From positions 25,476 through 89,475 of the forward strand of contig DAOSVM010000007.1 in assembly GCA_035379625.1 (NCBI GenBank): DNA of 64,000 bases, written 5' to 3'. The position numbers were made by a program, and so were the translations under genes. Positions 18,473 to 25,925 of the stretch are shown here, in pieces. The stretch is from DAOSCP01 sp035379625 (GTDB taxonomy: Bacteria > Bacteroidota > Ignavibacteria > Ignavibacteriales > DAOSCP01). Every line of letters begins with the position of its first letter. Position 1 is the stretch's first letter. A model generated the notes under the pieces. The model searched no databases. It was given only the letters and a program-made list of their open reading frames with translations, and was not told where the DNA came from.

Positions 18473-19285
18473 TTATTCATAAATTATTGCACTTAAATAA
18501 CCTACTACTCTTGAAGTGTCGTGATTAGTATCAGAAGAGTAGCTTCTATTTACAACTTGAATTTTAGCATTTTTATTATTTTCTAAAGCTTTCAAAAGAG
18601 TTACCACGCAGCCACCACCGCAAGCTTCACATCTTTTATATTCCAAAGAAAGCTGTAAACCATCAGCATCCCAATTAGATAAGTATAAATCGAAAAAATC
18701 ATCTAAAATTTCAGCTTGTTTTCTATTGTAAAAATGTGATAAATCTGTGCTTACTACAATTAAGATATCGTCATTAACAATTTTGGATAAATCTTGAGCT
18801 AAATTGTATACAATATCTCTATTTTGACTACCTAAAACAATTGGGACCAACTTAAATTCACCTAAAACATATTGAAGAAATGGCAATTGAACTTCCAAAG
18901 CGTGTTCTTCCACCATATGGCCGTGATGAGATTTTCTTAAAACATTTGAATTGGCAACCAATTTTTCAATTAATTCTTTATCTAAGGCTAAATTTCCAAA
19001 TGGAGCTTCATAAAAATCTCCATTAAAAACCGAAGCAAATTCGAAATAATCGTAATGAGAAGGGGAAAGAACAATAACCGTTTTGTATTTTCTACCAATC
19101 AAATATTTATATGCATAAGCCGCAGTTTTTCCCGAATATACATATCCTGCGTGTGGAGCTACAATGCCTAATATTTTTGAGGGAGAAAAAGAAATTTCGG
19201 CACTGTTAAAATAATTATCCAAGTCGTTTTTAAGAATATTCCTTGGTCTATAAAAAGCGCCTTCAACGGCAACTGGTCTTATCAT
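18473..19285 (-). CDS. amrB: MEMO1-family protein, AmmeMemoRadiSam system protein B
   Basis: The 270-residue protein matches the MEMO1 family from end to end: IRPVAVEGAFYRP at the N-terminus, GIVAPHAGYVYSGKTAAYAY, VLSPSHYDYF, MVEEHALEVQLPFLQY, VVSTDLSHFYNR, and CEACGGGCVVTLLKA. The family shares the fold of class III extradiol dioxygenases; its three candidate metal-binding His/Asp positions are retained. In many genomes it is linked with an AMMECR1 protein and a radical SAM protein. Neither partner is in this window, and the biochemical role is unsettled. It precedes the acyl-CoA synthetase by 10 bases. A repeat element starts 78 bases upstream of its start. Confidence 0.9.
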   Translation of the reverse strand: MIRPVAVEGAFYRPRNILKNDLDNYFNSAEISFSPSKILGIVAPHAGYVYSGKTAAYAYKYLIGRKYKTVIVLSPSHYDYFEFASVFNGDFYEAPFGNLALDKELIEKLVANSNVLRKSHHGHMVEEHALEVQLPFLQYVLGEFKLVPIVLGSQNRDIVYNLAQDLSKIVNDDILIVVSTDLSHFYNRKQAEILDDFFDLYLSNWDADGLQLSLEYKRCEACGGGCVVTLLKALENNKNAKIQVVNRSYSSDTNHDTSRVVGYLSAIIYE

Positions 19286-19563
19286 AGTTTTCCCATTATT
19301 GACTTTGCAATATAAGAAAAAAAAATAAATTTATAAAAACTTCTAAATTGAATATAAATTCTTTAGCTCAGACGGTGTAAGCTTAAAGCCCGTGCGCCGT
19401 GCAACGCACGGGCGGGCTAAAGCCCAAAAAATAATATTCCATTTAAGCGTATTAACCACCATATTACCAACCACTTACAATATTTATATTTTTCATCAAG
19501 AATAAAAATTTATGAAAAATTTTTTATAATTTACCGGCAAGTTTTAAAGTCTTATAATATATT

Positions 19564-19699
19564 CATAAATACGATATAATTGCATTTTTGAAAAATATAT
19601 TTGTATTTACAATATAATTTTAGATACGATATATTAGTAATTTTCAATAATATATTTGTAAATACAATATATTTGTTTTTATGATATAATTGTAAAAGC
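19564..19699. repeat. Degenerate TATATCGTAAATACAA motif array in element copy 2
   Basis: Reverse-oriented versions of the motif seen in copy 1 recur here: AAATACGATATAATTGCA (around 19567), TTGTATTTACAATATAATT (around 19601), AGATACGATATATTAG (19622), TTGTAAATACAATATATTTG (around 19656) and ATGATATAATTGTAAAAGC (19681). Confidence 0.6.
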
Positions 19700-19763
19700 A
19701 ATTTTATGATAAAAAAACGAATCAATTGTAAAAATTTGCAAAATTACATATTAGCTTCGTTAG

Positions 19764-19913
19764 AAGCTTAATTTTTATCAAGCACTTTACGGATTGCCAG
19801 GTATTTGGGAAAGATATGAGTATAAAGGCTCAAAGCACTACCCTTTGTTAGGTGATAAAGAAAAGATTTTAGCGGGCCGTTTCGGCCCGCTTACCCCTTG
19901 CGGCTTTCTTTAA
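19764..19913 (+). other. Coding-like remnant inside element copy 2
   Basis: A 49-codon open stretch without a start codon reads as unusually protein-like: it includes FYQALYGLPGIWERYEY and then KGSKHYPLLGDKEKILA, before running into the GC-rich hairpins and a stop. Copy 1 has only a decayed match in the same place (AAGCACGTTTAGGAAGATGGG on its minus strand against AAGCACTTTACGGATTGCC here). I do not recognise the protein. It may be a scrap of a gene carried by a larger, autonomous relative. Confidence 0.35.
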
Positions 19914-19963
19914 GCCGCAAGGGGCTTAAGCTTATACTGTCTGAGCTAAATAATAATTGTGAT

Positions 19964-21082
19964 TTAATTAAATTTATTAATATTTGGCATTTCTTTGAGT
20001 TTATTGAGCAAATCAACTTCTTGGGGAGTAAGCTTTTTAGGAACAATAACATTGATTTTAATTTTCAAATCTCCAGAGCCAGCAGAATTTAAATGTTTAA
20101 TACCTTTATCTTTAATTTTTAAAATCTTTCCGGGCTCAAGCCCAGGTTCGATTTTTAATTTTGCTTTGCCAGTTAATGTTGGGACTTCTATTTCGGTACC
20201 TAATGCCAATTCTGGGAAACTTAAATAAAGTTCGTAAATGATATCATCGTTTTCACGTGTGAAAGTAGGATGTTTTTTCTCGTGAAAAACAACAATTAAA
20301 TCTCCATCTCGACCGCCTCTTATTCCTGCGTGGCCTTGACCTCTCAAAGTTAAATATTGACCTTCTTGCACGCCAGCAGGTATGTTAACTTTTACAGTAT
20401 CTTCTATTTGAATTCTTCCATCTCCTTTACATTTTGTACAAGGCTGATCTACAACAACGCCCTCACCATGGCAATTGCTGCAAGGTTGTATGTTAACAAC
20501 GTGTCCAAAGAATGATTGTTGTGTTTTTCTTACTTCGCCTGTACCGTTACATACAGGACAATTTTTTAATGCGGTACCATTTTTTGCGCCAGTTCCTTTA
20601 CAAGTATCGCATTTAACTAATCTTTTTAGTTTTACCTTTTTGCTTGTTCCAGTTGCAATTTCTTCGAGATTTAATTCGATATCAACTCTTATATCACTAC
20701 CAGGAATTCCGCTTGACCTTCTTCTGCCACGTTGGGATGAGCCACCAAAATTATCAAAAATTGAACCACCAGCGCCGCCGAAAAATGTTTCAAAGATATC
20801 ACTAAAATTGCTAAAAATATCATTCATATTTGTATATTGGTGGAAGTCTTCTCCCATTCTCATTCCGCTGTGACCGAATTTATCGTATTTAGAACGTTTA
20901 TCGGGATCAGAGAGAACCTCATATGCTTCGGTAATTTCTTTAAATTTTTCTTCTGCCTCTTTAGAAGGATTTCTATCCGGATGATATTGCATCGCAAGTT
21001 TACGATAAGCCTTCTTTATATCATCTTGTGAAGCATTTTTATCAACGCCTAGAACTTCATAATAATCACGTTTTTGAGCCAT
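19964..21082 (-). CDS. dnaJ: Chaperone DnaJ
   Basis: DnaJ delivers unfolded clients to DnaK and stimulates its ATPase. The 372-residue protein has the full type I layout: J domain with HPD in AMQYHPDRNP, a Gly/Phe-rich linker (FFGGAGGSIFDNFGG), four zinc-finger repeats (CDTCKGTG, CPVCNGTG, CSNCHGEG, CTKCKGDG) and the C-terminal substrate-binding domains (VNIPAGVQEGQYLTLRGQGHAG). It is the last gene of hrcA-grpE-dnaJ, 30 bases behind grpE; dnaK is not in the window. Element copy 2 lies immediately downstream. Confidence 0.97.
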   Translation of the reverse strand: MAQKRDYYEVLGVDKNASQDDIKKAYRKLAMQYHPDRNPSKEAEEKFKEITEAYEVLSDPDKRSKYDKFGHSGMRMGEDFHQYTNMNDIFSNFSDIFETFFGGAGGSIFDNFGGSSQRGRRRSSGIPGSDIRVDIELNLEEIATGTSKKVKLKRLVKCDTCKGTGAKNGTALKNCPVCNGTGEVRKTQQSFFGHVVNIQPCSNCHGEGVVVDQPCTKCKGDGRIQIEDTVKVNIPAGVQEGQYLTLRGQGHAGIRGGRDGDLIVVFHEKKHPTFTRENDDIIYELYLSFPELALGTEIEVPTLTGKAKLKIEPGLEPGKILKIKDKGIKHLNSAGSGDLKIKINVIVPKKLTPQEVDLLNKLKEMPNINKFN

Positions 21083-21112
21083 ATTTTCTCCTTACTTTAT
21101 ATTCCTTTATTG

Positions 21113-21862
21113 TTATTGATTAGGTTCGGTTGAAACTATAACTTTTGCATGTTTCAATATTTTATCTTTGTATGTATAACCGTTTTCTATTACTTTTAAA
21201 ACTTTATTTGGTGGCATTTTGTCTGTTGGTTGTTGCATTAAAGCATCGTGTAAATCAACATTGAACTCTTCTCCTTCTGCTTCAATTTTTTTAACTTCTT
21301 CACTTTCAAGGAGTTTTGTGAATTTATTAAATACCATTACAACACCATCTTTTAAAGCATTAAAATGTTCTGGTGAATCTATATATTGAATGGCTTTTTC
21401 CATATCGTCATAGATTTCAAGAAATTTTAATAAAATTTTTTCAGATGAATATTTAGCAAACTCGGAAAATTCTTTTTCTTTTGCACGTCTAAAGTTTTCT
21501 AAATCAGCTGCTTTTCTTAAGAAGGCATCTTTATAGTCATCTCTTTCTTTTTTCAAAACTTCGTTTTGTTCCTTTAAATTTTTTATTTCTTCCATAAGTT
21601 CCTTTGTTTTATTAGATTCTTGTTGGTTTTCAAAGTTACCATTTTGTTGTTCGTTTTGTGTTTCATCATTTGTTATAACGTCATTTGTTTGTTCATTTAA
21701 TGTTTGGTTTTCCATATTTGTTATATCCTTAATATTATTTTCTGAAATATTTTTATTCGTTTCTGTATTAATTTGATTATCTACTTTTTCATTAGATGCA
21801 TTATTTAAAGTTTCTTCATTGTGTTTTTTAGCAGATACCTTTTTGATATTTTTCTTAAACAT
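21113..21862 (-). CDS. grpE: Nucleotide exchange factor GrpE
   Basis: GrpE releases ADP from DnaK. The 249-residue protein has a long, poorly conserved, Asn/Gln/Glu-rich N-terminal tail of about 90 residues, a long coiled-coil helix (KELMEEIKNLKEQNEVLKKERDDY) leading into the family block FLRKAADLENFRRAKEKE, and the C-terminal beta wing ending VLKVIENGYTYKDKILKHAKVIVS. A strong GGAGGAGGG ribosome-binding site precedes the ATG. It follows hrcA by 13 bases. Confidence 0.95.
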   Translation of the reverse strand: MFKKNIKKVSAKKHNEETLNNASNEKVDNQINTETNKNISENNIKDITNMENQTLNEQTNDVITNDETQNEQQNGNFENQQESNKTKELMEEIKNLKEQNEVLKKERDDYKDAFLRKAADLENFRRAKEKEFSEFAKYSSEKILLKFLEIYDDMEKAIQYIDSPEHFNALKDGVVMVFNKFTKLLESEEVKKIEAEGEEFNVDLHDALMQQPTDKMPPNKVLKVIENGYTYKDKILKHAKVIVSTEPNQ

Positions 21863-21875
21863 AAGCCCTCCTCCA

Positions 21876-22916
21876 TTAAATCTTAAGATGATTACTAAAA
21901 ATTTCAGATGTAAAATTTAATAGGGAAGTAACTTTAGAATAATTCATTCTTTTAGGTCCAACTAAAACGATATTTCCAACAAAATTATCTTTTTTATATT
22001 GTTTGTAAGCGATACTGTAATTTTTCAACAGATCATTAGGATTTTCCTCACCGATTTTAAAGACAACATCATTAGATGTGGTATGAATATTTTCAACTAA
22101 ATGTACAATGATAGATTTATCTTGTAAAATTTCTATTATAGCTTTTAAATTTTCATAATTTTCGAATTCAGGATTATTTAAAACTTCAGCATCGCTATAA
22201 ACTATAAAATTATTATTATCAATACTTTCAGAAAATATTTTATCTGAATAATCAATAATAAAACGTATTACAGAATCATTTATATCAATATTTTCAGAAA
22301 TTCTTTCTTTAATTGTGTATTGTATATCTTTAAATGATAAACCAGAAAGTTTTTCATTTAAAATTTGTTCAACAAAATATAATTTTTCAGGCCTGATAAC
22401 AGTATCAATTTCAAAAGTTATAGTCTTTATAGGTCCTTTTTTAATAATTACAACAACAAGAATTTTATTTGAATCGATATAAACAAGCTGAATTTTTTCT
22501 AAAATCGCAATATGTAATTTTGGATATGATACATAAGAAATTAGATTTGTTAATTTACTCAAAATTTGTGATGTAGATTCTAACAAGTTATTTGAATCTT
22601 GAGCAGCTTCACTTAGAATTTTATATAATTGTTCTTGTTGCTGTTCAGAAATTTTTTCAATTTTCATTAAATTATCAACAAAATATCTATAACCTTTATC
22701 AGTAGGTATACGACCTGCTGAAGTATGCGGATGATCTAAAAATCCCATTTCTTCTAAATCTGCCATTATATTTCTAATGGTTGCAGATGAGAGTCCTAAA
22801 GAGTATTTTTTTGTTAAAAAACGAGACCCTATAGGCGTTGCATTCAATATATATTGTTGGATTATACAAAACAAAATTAATTTTTCACGCTCGGATATTT
22901 TAAATTGGTTACTCAT
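21876..22916 (-). CDS. hrcA: Heat-inducible transcription repressor HrcA
   Basis: HrcA represses chaperone genes by binding the CIRCE inverted repeat and is refolded by GroEL. The 346-residue protein has the N-terminal winged-helix block (ILFCIIQQYILNATPIGSRFL, LGLSSATIRNIMADLEEMGFLDHPHTSAGRIPTDKGYRYFVD) and the C-terminal GAF-like region with VGPKRMNYSKVTSLL. It is the first gene of hrcA-grpE-dnaJ. I looked for a CIRCE element (TTAGCACTC-N9-GAGTGCTAA) in the 53-base gap in front of the gene and did not find one, so autoregulation through a classical CIRCE is not supported at this locus. Confidence 0.95.
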   Translation of the reverse strand: MSNQFKISEREKLILFCIIQQYILNATPIGSRFLTKKYSLGLSSATIRNIMADLEEMGFLDHPHTSAGRIPTDKGYRYFVDNLMKIEKISEQQQEQLYKILSEAAQDSNNLLESTSQILSKLTNLISYVSYPKLHIAILEKIQLVYIDSNKILVVVIIKKGPIKTITFEIDTVIRPEKLYFVEQILNEKLSGLSFKDIQYTIKERISENIDINDSVIRFIIDYSDKIFSESIDNNNFIVYSDAEVLNNPEFENYENLKAIIEILQDKSIIVHLVENIHTTSNDVVFKIGEENPNDLLKNYSIAYKQYKKDNFVGNIVLVGPKRMNYSKVTSLLNFTSEIFSNHLKI

Positions 22917-22969
22917 AAAAATTTTTTAATTAACCAATTAATATACTAAAATTCAATAAAATATTAAAA

Positions 22970-23524
22970 TTAAAGCCCCCAAGATTTTACATTAAATATA
23001 AACTCTTCTGCTTCATCCATCGCTTTGGTATAAAAATCATCTAATTGATGCTTCCATTCATTACCACTTATAATTAAATTTTCTATCGGAAAATATTTTA
23101 CAATTATCCAATAGTTGTCATAATAAATAAATTCCCATCCTCTATTGTAAAGTATTTCTTTGAATTTTTTCGCTTCGGAATATTCATCAAAATAGAATTT
23201 GTTATAATTTGGTTTCAGTTGAATCCAATAATAAAAAGCTACTTTATGGTAACGATTAGGATTTAAGTTAACACCAACCCAAATACCACTAAAATGAAGT
23301 GAATAATCTCTTAATTGCATTGATTTAGGTTTTGGCTGAATAAAAATATCTTTATCTAATAAAAAGTTATCACCACTAATATTTTGGTGTGAATAATCAT
23401 ATTTATTATAAATTAATAAAGAAACTAAATTTTCTTTTATATAATTTGAAAAATTAATGTAAATTGTAGATGCAATTTCCCATATTTCAGGAATAAGTTT
23501 AATTTGAATTTGTTCAAATTTCAT
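22970..23524 (-). CDS. Uncharacterised protein, 184 residues
   Basis: I do not recognise this protein. It is soluble-looking, rich in aromatic residues, without a signal peptide or membrane segment, and has an alpha/beta appearance (FEQIQIKLIPEIWEIASTIY, SGIWVGVNLNP, YWIQLKPNYN, GWEFIYYDNYWIIVKYFP). The segments resemble the C-terminal part of small PD-(D/E)xK-like or DUF4268-type proteins, but no catalytic motif is clear. I start at the ATG at 23524; the frame is open further upstream but would then overlap the divergent TatD gene and begin with a run of Cys and Phe. It lies divergent from the TatD fusion with 48 bases between the starts, which must hold both promoters. Confidence 0.6.
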   Translation of the reverse strand: MKFEQIQIKLIPEIWEIASTIYINFSNYIKENLVSLLIYNKYDYSHQNISGDNFLLDKDIFIQPKPKSMQLRDYSLHFSGIWVGVNLNPNRYHKVAFYYWIQLKPNYNKFYFDEYSEAKKFKEILYNRGWEFIYYDNYWIIVKYFPIENLIISGNEWKHQLDDFYTKAMDEAEEFIFNVKSWGL

Positions 23525-23572
23525 AATAAAATCCCAAATTTTATAAATAAAAATAAAAAAAAATGGTGAAAT

Positions 23573-24928
23573 ATGATAGACACACACGCACATTTAAATT
23601 TAAATAATTTTGATAAAGATTTACCAGAAGTAATTCAACGAGCAATTGATAATGGCGTTGAGTATATTATTGTTCCAGGTATTGATTTAGATTCTTCTAT
23701 CAAAGCAGTTGATATTGCAAATAAATACAATAATGTATATGCAGCAGTTGGCTTTCATCCAGAAGATGCAGATAAATTTAATGATCAATCAGTTAATGCA
23801 TTAATTGATTTAAGTAAAAACAATAAAGTTGTTGCAATTGGTGAAATAGGTTTAGATTATTATTGGAAAAATGTACCAAAAGAAACACAAATTAGAGTTT
23901 TCAAACAACAATTAGATTTAAGTTTAAAATTAAATTTACCTGTAATTATACATAACCGTGAATCTGATAATGAGATGCTAAATATCATTAAAAGTTACAA
24001 AAATACGCCATTAAAAGCTCAATTTCACTGCTTCTCAGGTGATTTAAACATGGCTATTGAATTGATAAAAATGCATCATTTTATTTCATTTACAGCTAAT
24101 ATAACATTCCCAAATGCTAAGAATTTAGTTGAATTAGTGAAACATATACAAATAGATGATCTTTTATTGGAAACTGATAGCCCATTTATGGCCCCACAAG
24201 GACATCGAGGAAAAAGGAATGAACCATCATTTGTTTTGGAGGTTGCAAAGAAAATATCTGAGATTCAAAATATAAAATTAGAAGACGTAATAAGAACTAC
24301 AAGTACAAATGCTTATAGACTTTTCAAAATTGGTAAAGAACCACAGCTGGTTTATACATATAAAATTGGTGACTCTTTATATATCAATGTTACAAATAGA
24401 TGTAACGCAGATTGTATTTTTTGTGACAGAAAAGGTGAAGCAATAATTTCAGGCTATAAATTAAAAATGCCGAAAAATTTGGAACCTCCAGCAGAAACAT
24501 ATATTAAAGAAATAGGAGATCCAAAACAATATAAAGAAATTGTTTTTTGTGGTTATGGTGAACCTACTATTAGATGGGATGTTGTTAAAGAAATAGCAAA
24601 ATATGTTAAAGATAACGGAGGAAAAACACGTATGAATACAAATGGCCACGGGAATATAATTAATAAAAGAGACATAACACCTGAGCTTAAAAATTTAATA
24701 GATACAATATCAATAAGTTTAAATTCAGTTTATCCAGATGAATATTCAAATTTAATGAAAGTACCTGAAAGTTACCATTCAGAAATGATAGAATTTGCAA
24801 AAAAAGCTAAAAATTATACAAATGTTGTAATGAGTGTTGTAGGACTACCAGAGGTAGACTTAGAAAAAGCAAAAGACTTAATTGAAAATCAAATTGGAGT
24901 TAAATTTAGATTAAGAGAATTATTTTAA
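23573..24928 (+). CDS. Fusion of TatD-family nuclease and TatD-associated radical SAM domain
   Basis: Residues 1 to about 258 are a complete TatD metal-dependent hydrolase: DTHAHLNL at the N-terminus, GFHPEDA, AIGEIGLDYYW, VIIHNRES, HCFSGD and ETDSPFMAPQGHRGKRNEPS. TatD enzymes are 3'-5' DNA/RNA exonucleases or D-aminoacyl-tRNA deacylase-like. After a short linker, residues from about 268 form a radical SAM domain with the cluster motif Cys277-x3-Cys281-x2-Cys284 (CNADCIFCDRKGEA), the GYGEPT glycine-rich SAM motif and RMNTNGHG. Separate radical SAM genes next to tatD are known, but the substrate is unknown. The frame is continuous with no internal stop, so this is a real single polypeptide. 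Confidence 0.9.
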   Translation: MIDTHAHLNLNNFDKDLPEVIQRAIDNGVEYIIVPGIDLDSSIKAVDIANKYNNVYAAVGFHPEDADKFNDQSVNALIDLSKNNKVVAIGEIGLDYYWKNVPKETQIRVFKQQLDLSLKLNLPVIIHNRESDNEMLNIIKSYKNTPLKAQFHCFSGDLNMAIELIKMHHFISFTANITFPNAKNLVELVKHIQIDDLLLETDSPFMAPQGHRGKRNEPSFVLEVAKKISEIQNIKLEDVIRTTSTNAYRLFKIGKEPQLVYTYKIGDSLYINVTNRCNADCIFCDRKGEAIISGYKLKMPKNLEPPAETYIKEIGDPKQYKEIVFCGYGEPTIRWDVVKEIAKYVKDNGGKTRMNTNGHGNIINKRDITPELKNLIDTISISLNSVYPDEYSNLMKVPESYHSEMIEFAKKAKNYTNVVMSVVGLPEVDLEKAKDLIENQIGVKFRLRELF

Positions 24929-24975
24929 TTTAATAAATAATTAACAATTTAATAACTTTTACGATATAAAAAAAA

Positions 24976-25004
24976 TTGACTTTGCTTACGAAAATAGTTA
25001 TATT
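24976..25004 (+). promoter_or_regulatory. Sigma-70-type promoter of the caspase operon
   Basis: TTGACT (24976-24981) and TATATT (24999-25004) are separated by exactly 17 bases, 20 bases before the GAGGG ribosome-binding site of the first gene. The same -10 hexamer with the same spacing precedes the tRNA-Ser gene and rimP. Confidence 0.6.
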
Positions 25005-25024
25005 TAAAAAAAAGAGGGTATTTT

Positions 25025-25916
25025 ATGAAAAAACTTTTATTACTACTTAGTATATTTTTTTCTATTGGCTATTCGCAAGTCATAAGAAATGTAGGATTTG
25101 ATTTTAATGAAGCGAATGGTGTTATAGAAATTGAATATTTTTATGCACCTTATGACGAAGAACAAGTTACAGATGTATGGATAGAAGTTTCTACAAATGG
25201 GGGAGCTACATTTAATAAAGCTAAGTCCGTAACAGGTGATGTAGGTGTAATAGGTGGAAAAGGGATCAAAAAAGCTTATTGGAGTGTTTTTAATGATTTC
25301 GAAGAATTGGATGGTTATGTAGTAATTAAAGTTGCTGGAAACAAAACAATGACACAAGGCCAAGCAATTGCCTCAACAATAAAAAAATTTACGATTGGTA
25401 CAGAAAATGTGTGGGATTTTAATGAATCTTTCCAAATGTATTATGGTATTATAGATTTTAAGTTTAATGATGGTGGTATACAAAAAGTATTTGATAAAAA
25501 AATTTGAAAAAAAAGGTGATGCTAATTCTTTTGGAATTAAAATTACGTCATATCCATTAATTTTTGATGGATATTATTTTAGGCAAAATTTAAGACCTGT
25601 AGGTGCTTTGTTAATGCCCTCTGTAGATGCTGCAATAGTAGGTTGGGGAGCTTCAGTTTCTTATACAATTTTACCAATTTTCAAATATGTACAACCTTAT
25701 TTAGGCTTAGGATATCAAAATTCAGTTATTTATATTGGAGAATCAATAGGTGATGCTCTTGAAAAGAGAAATCTTTCTCATCTCTATCTTAATTATGGTG
25801 TACAAATATCTTTAGCATCTTGGCTAAAGTTGAATTATACTATTTATAATTCTACAAGTTCTGATATCAATAAAGATTGGAAATTTTCCAATATAAATAT
25901 AGCAATTAAATTTTAA
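25025..25916 (+). CDS. Outer-membrane-like protein with N-terminal Ig-like domain, broken at an A7 tract
   Basis: The first frame (25025-25507) encodes a signal peptide (MKKLLLLLSIFFSIGYSQ) and a beta-sandwich domain of the kind seen in many Bacteroidota secreted proteins (VWIEVSTNGGATFNKAKSVTGDVG, GGKGIKKAYWSVFNDFEEL). It stops at 25505-25507, right after an A7 run (25496-25502). The second frame carries straight on from the run (KKFEKKGDANSFGIKITSYP) to 25916 and looks like alternating beta strands ending in Phe (INIAIKF), as in outer-membrane barrels. Six A instead of seven would fuse the two parts. GAGGG precedes the start at 6 bases. It is the first of three genes shared with the repeat lipoprotein and the caspase. 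Confidence 0.65.
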
Positions 25917-25925
25917 GGTGGTATT

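Larger units (their letters stand above)
19363..19949 (-). mobile_element. MITE-like element, copy 2 (587 bp, inverted relative to copy 1)
   Basis: Ends are TTAGCTCAGACGGTGTAAGC (19363-19382) and GCTTATACTGTCTGAGCTAA (19930-19949), a 20-bp inverted repeat with two mismatches. Inside the left end is a GCCCGTGCG hairpin (19388-19413), and inside the right end are AGCGGGCCG (19871-19891) and CCCCTTGCGGCTT (19894-19924) hairpins. These are the same three caps as in copy 1 but in the reverse order, so the element is inserted in the opposite direction. Hairpin loops differ while stems are kept, partly by paired changes. The middle carries the motif array and a short coding-like stretch. It ends 14 bases before the dnaJ stop, so it could also act as the dnaJ terminator. 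Confidence 0.7.
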
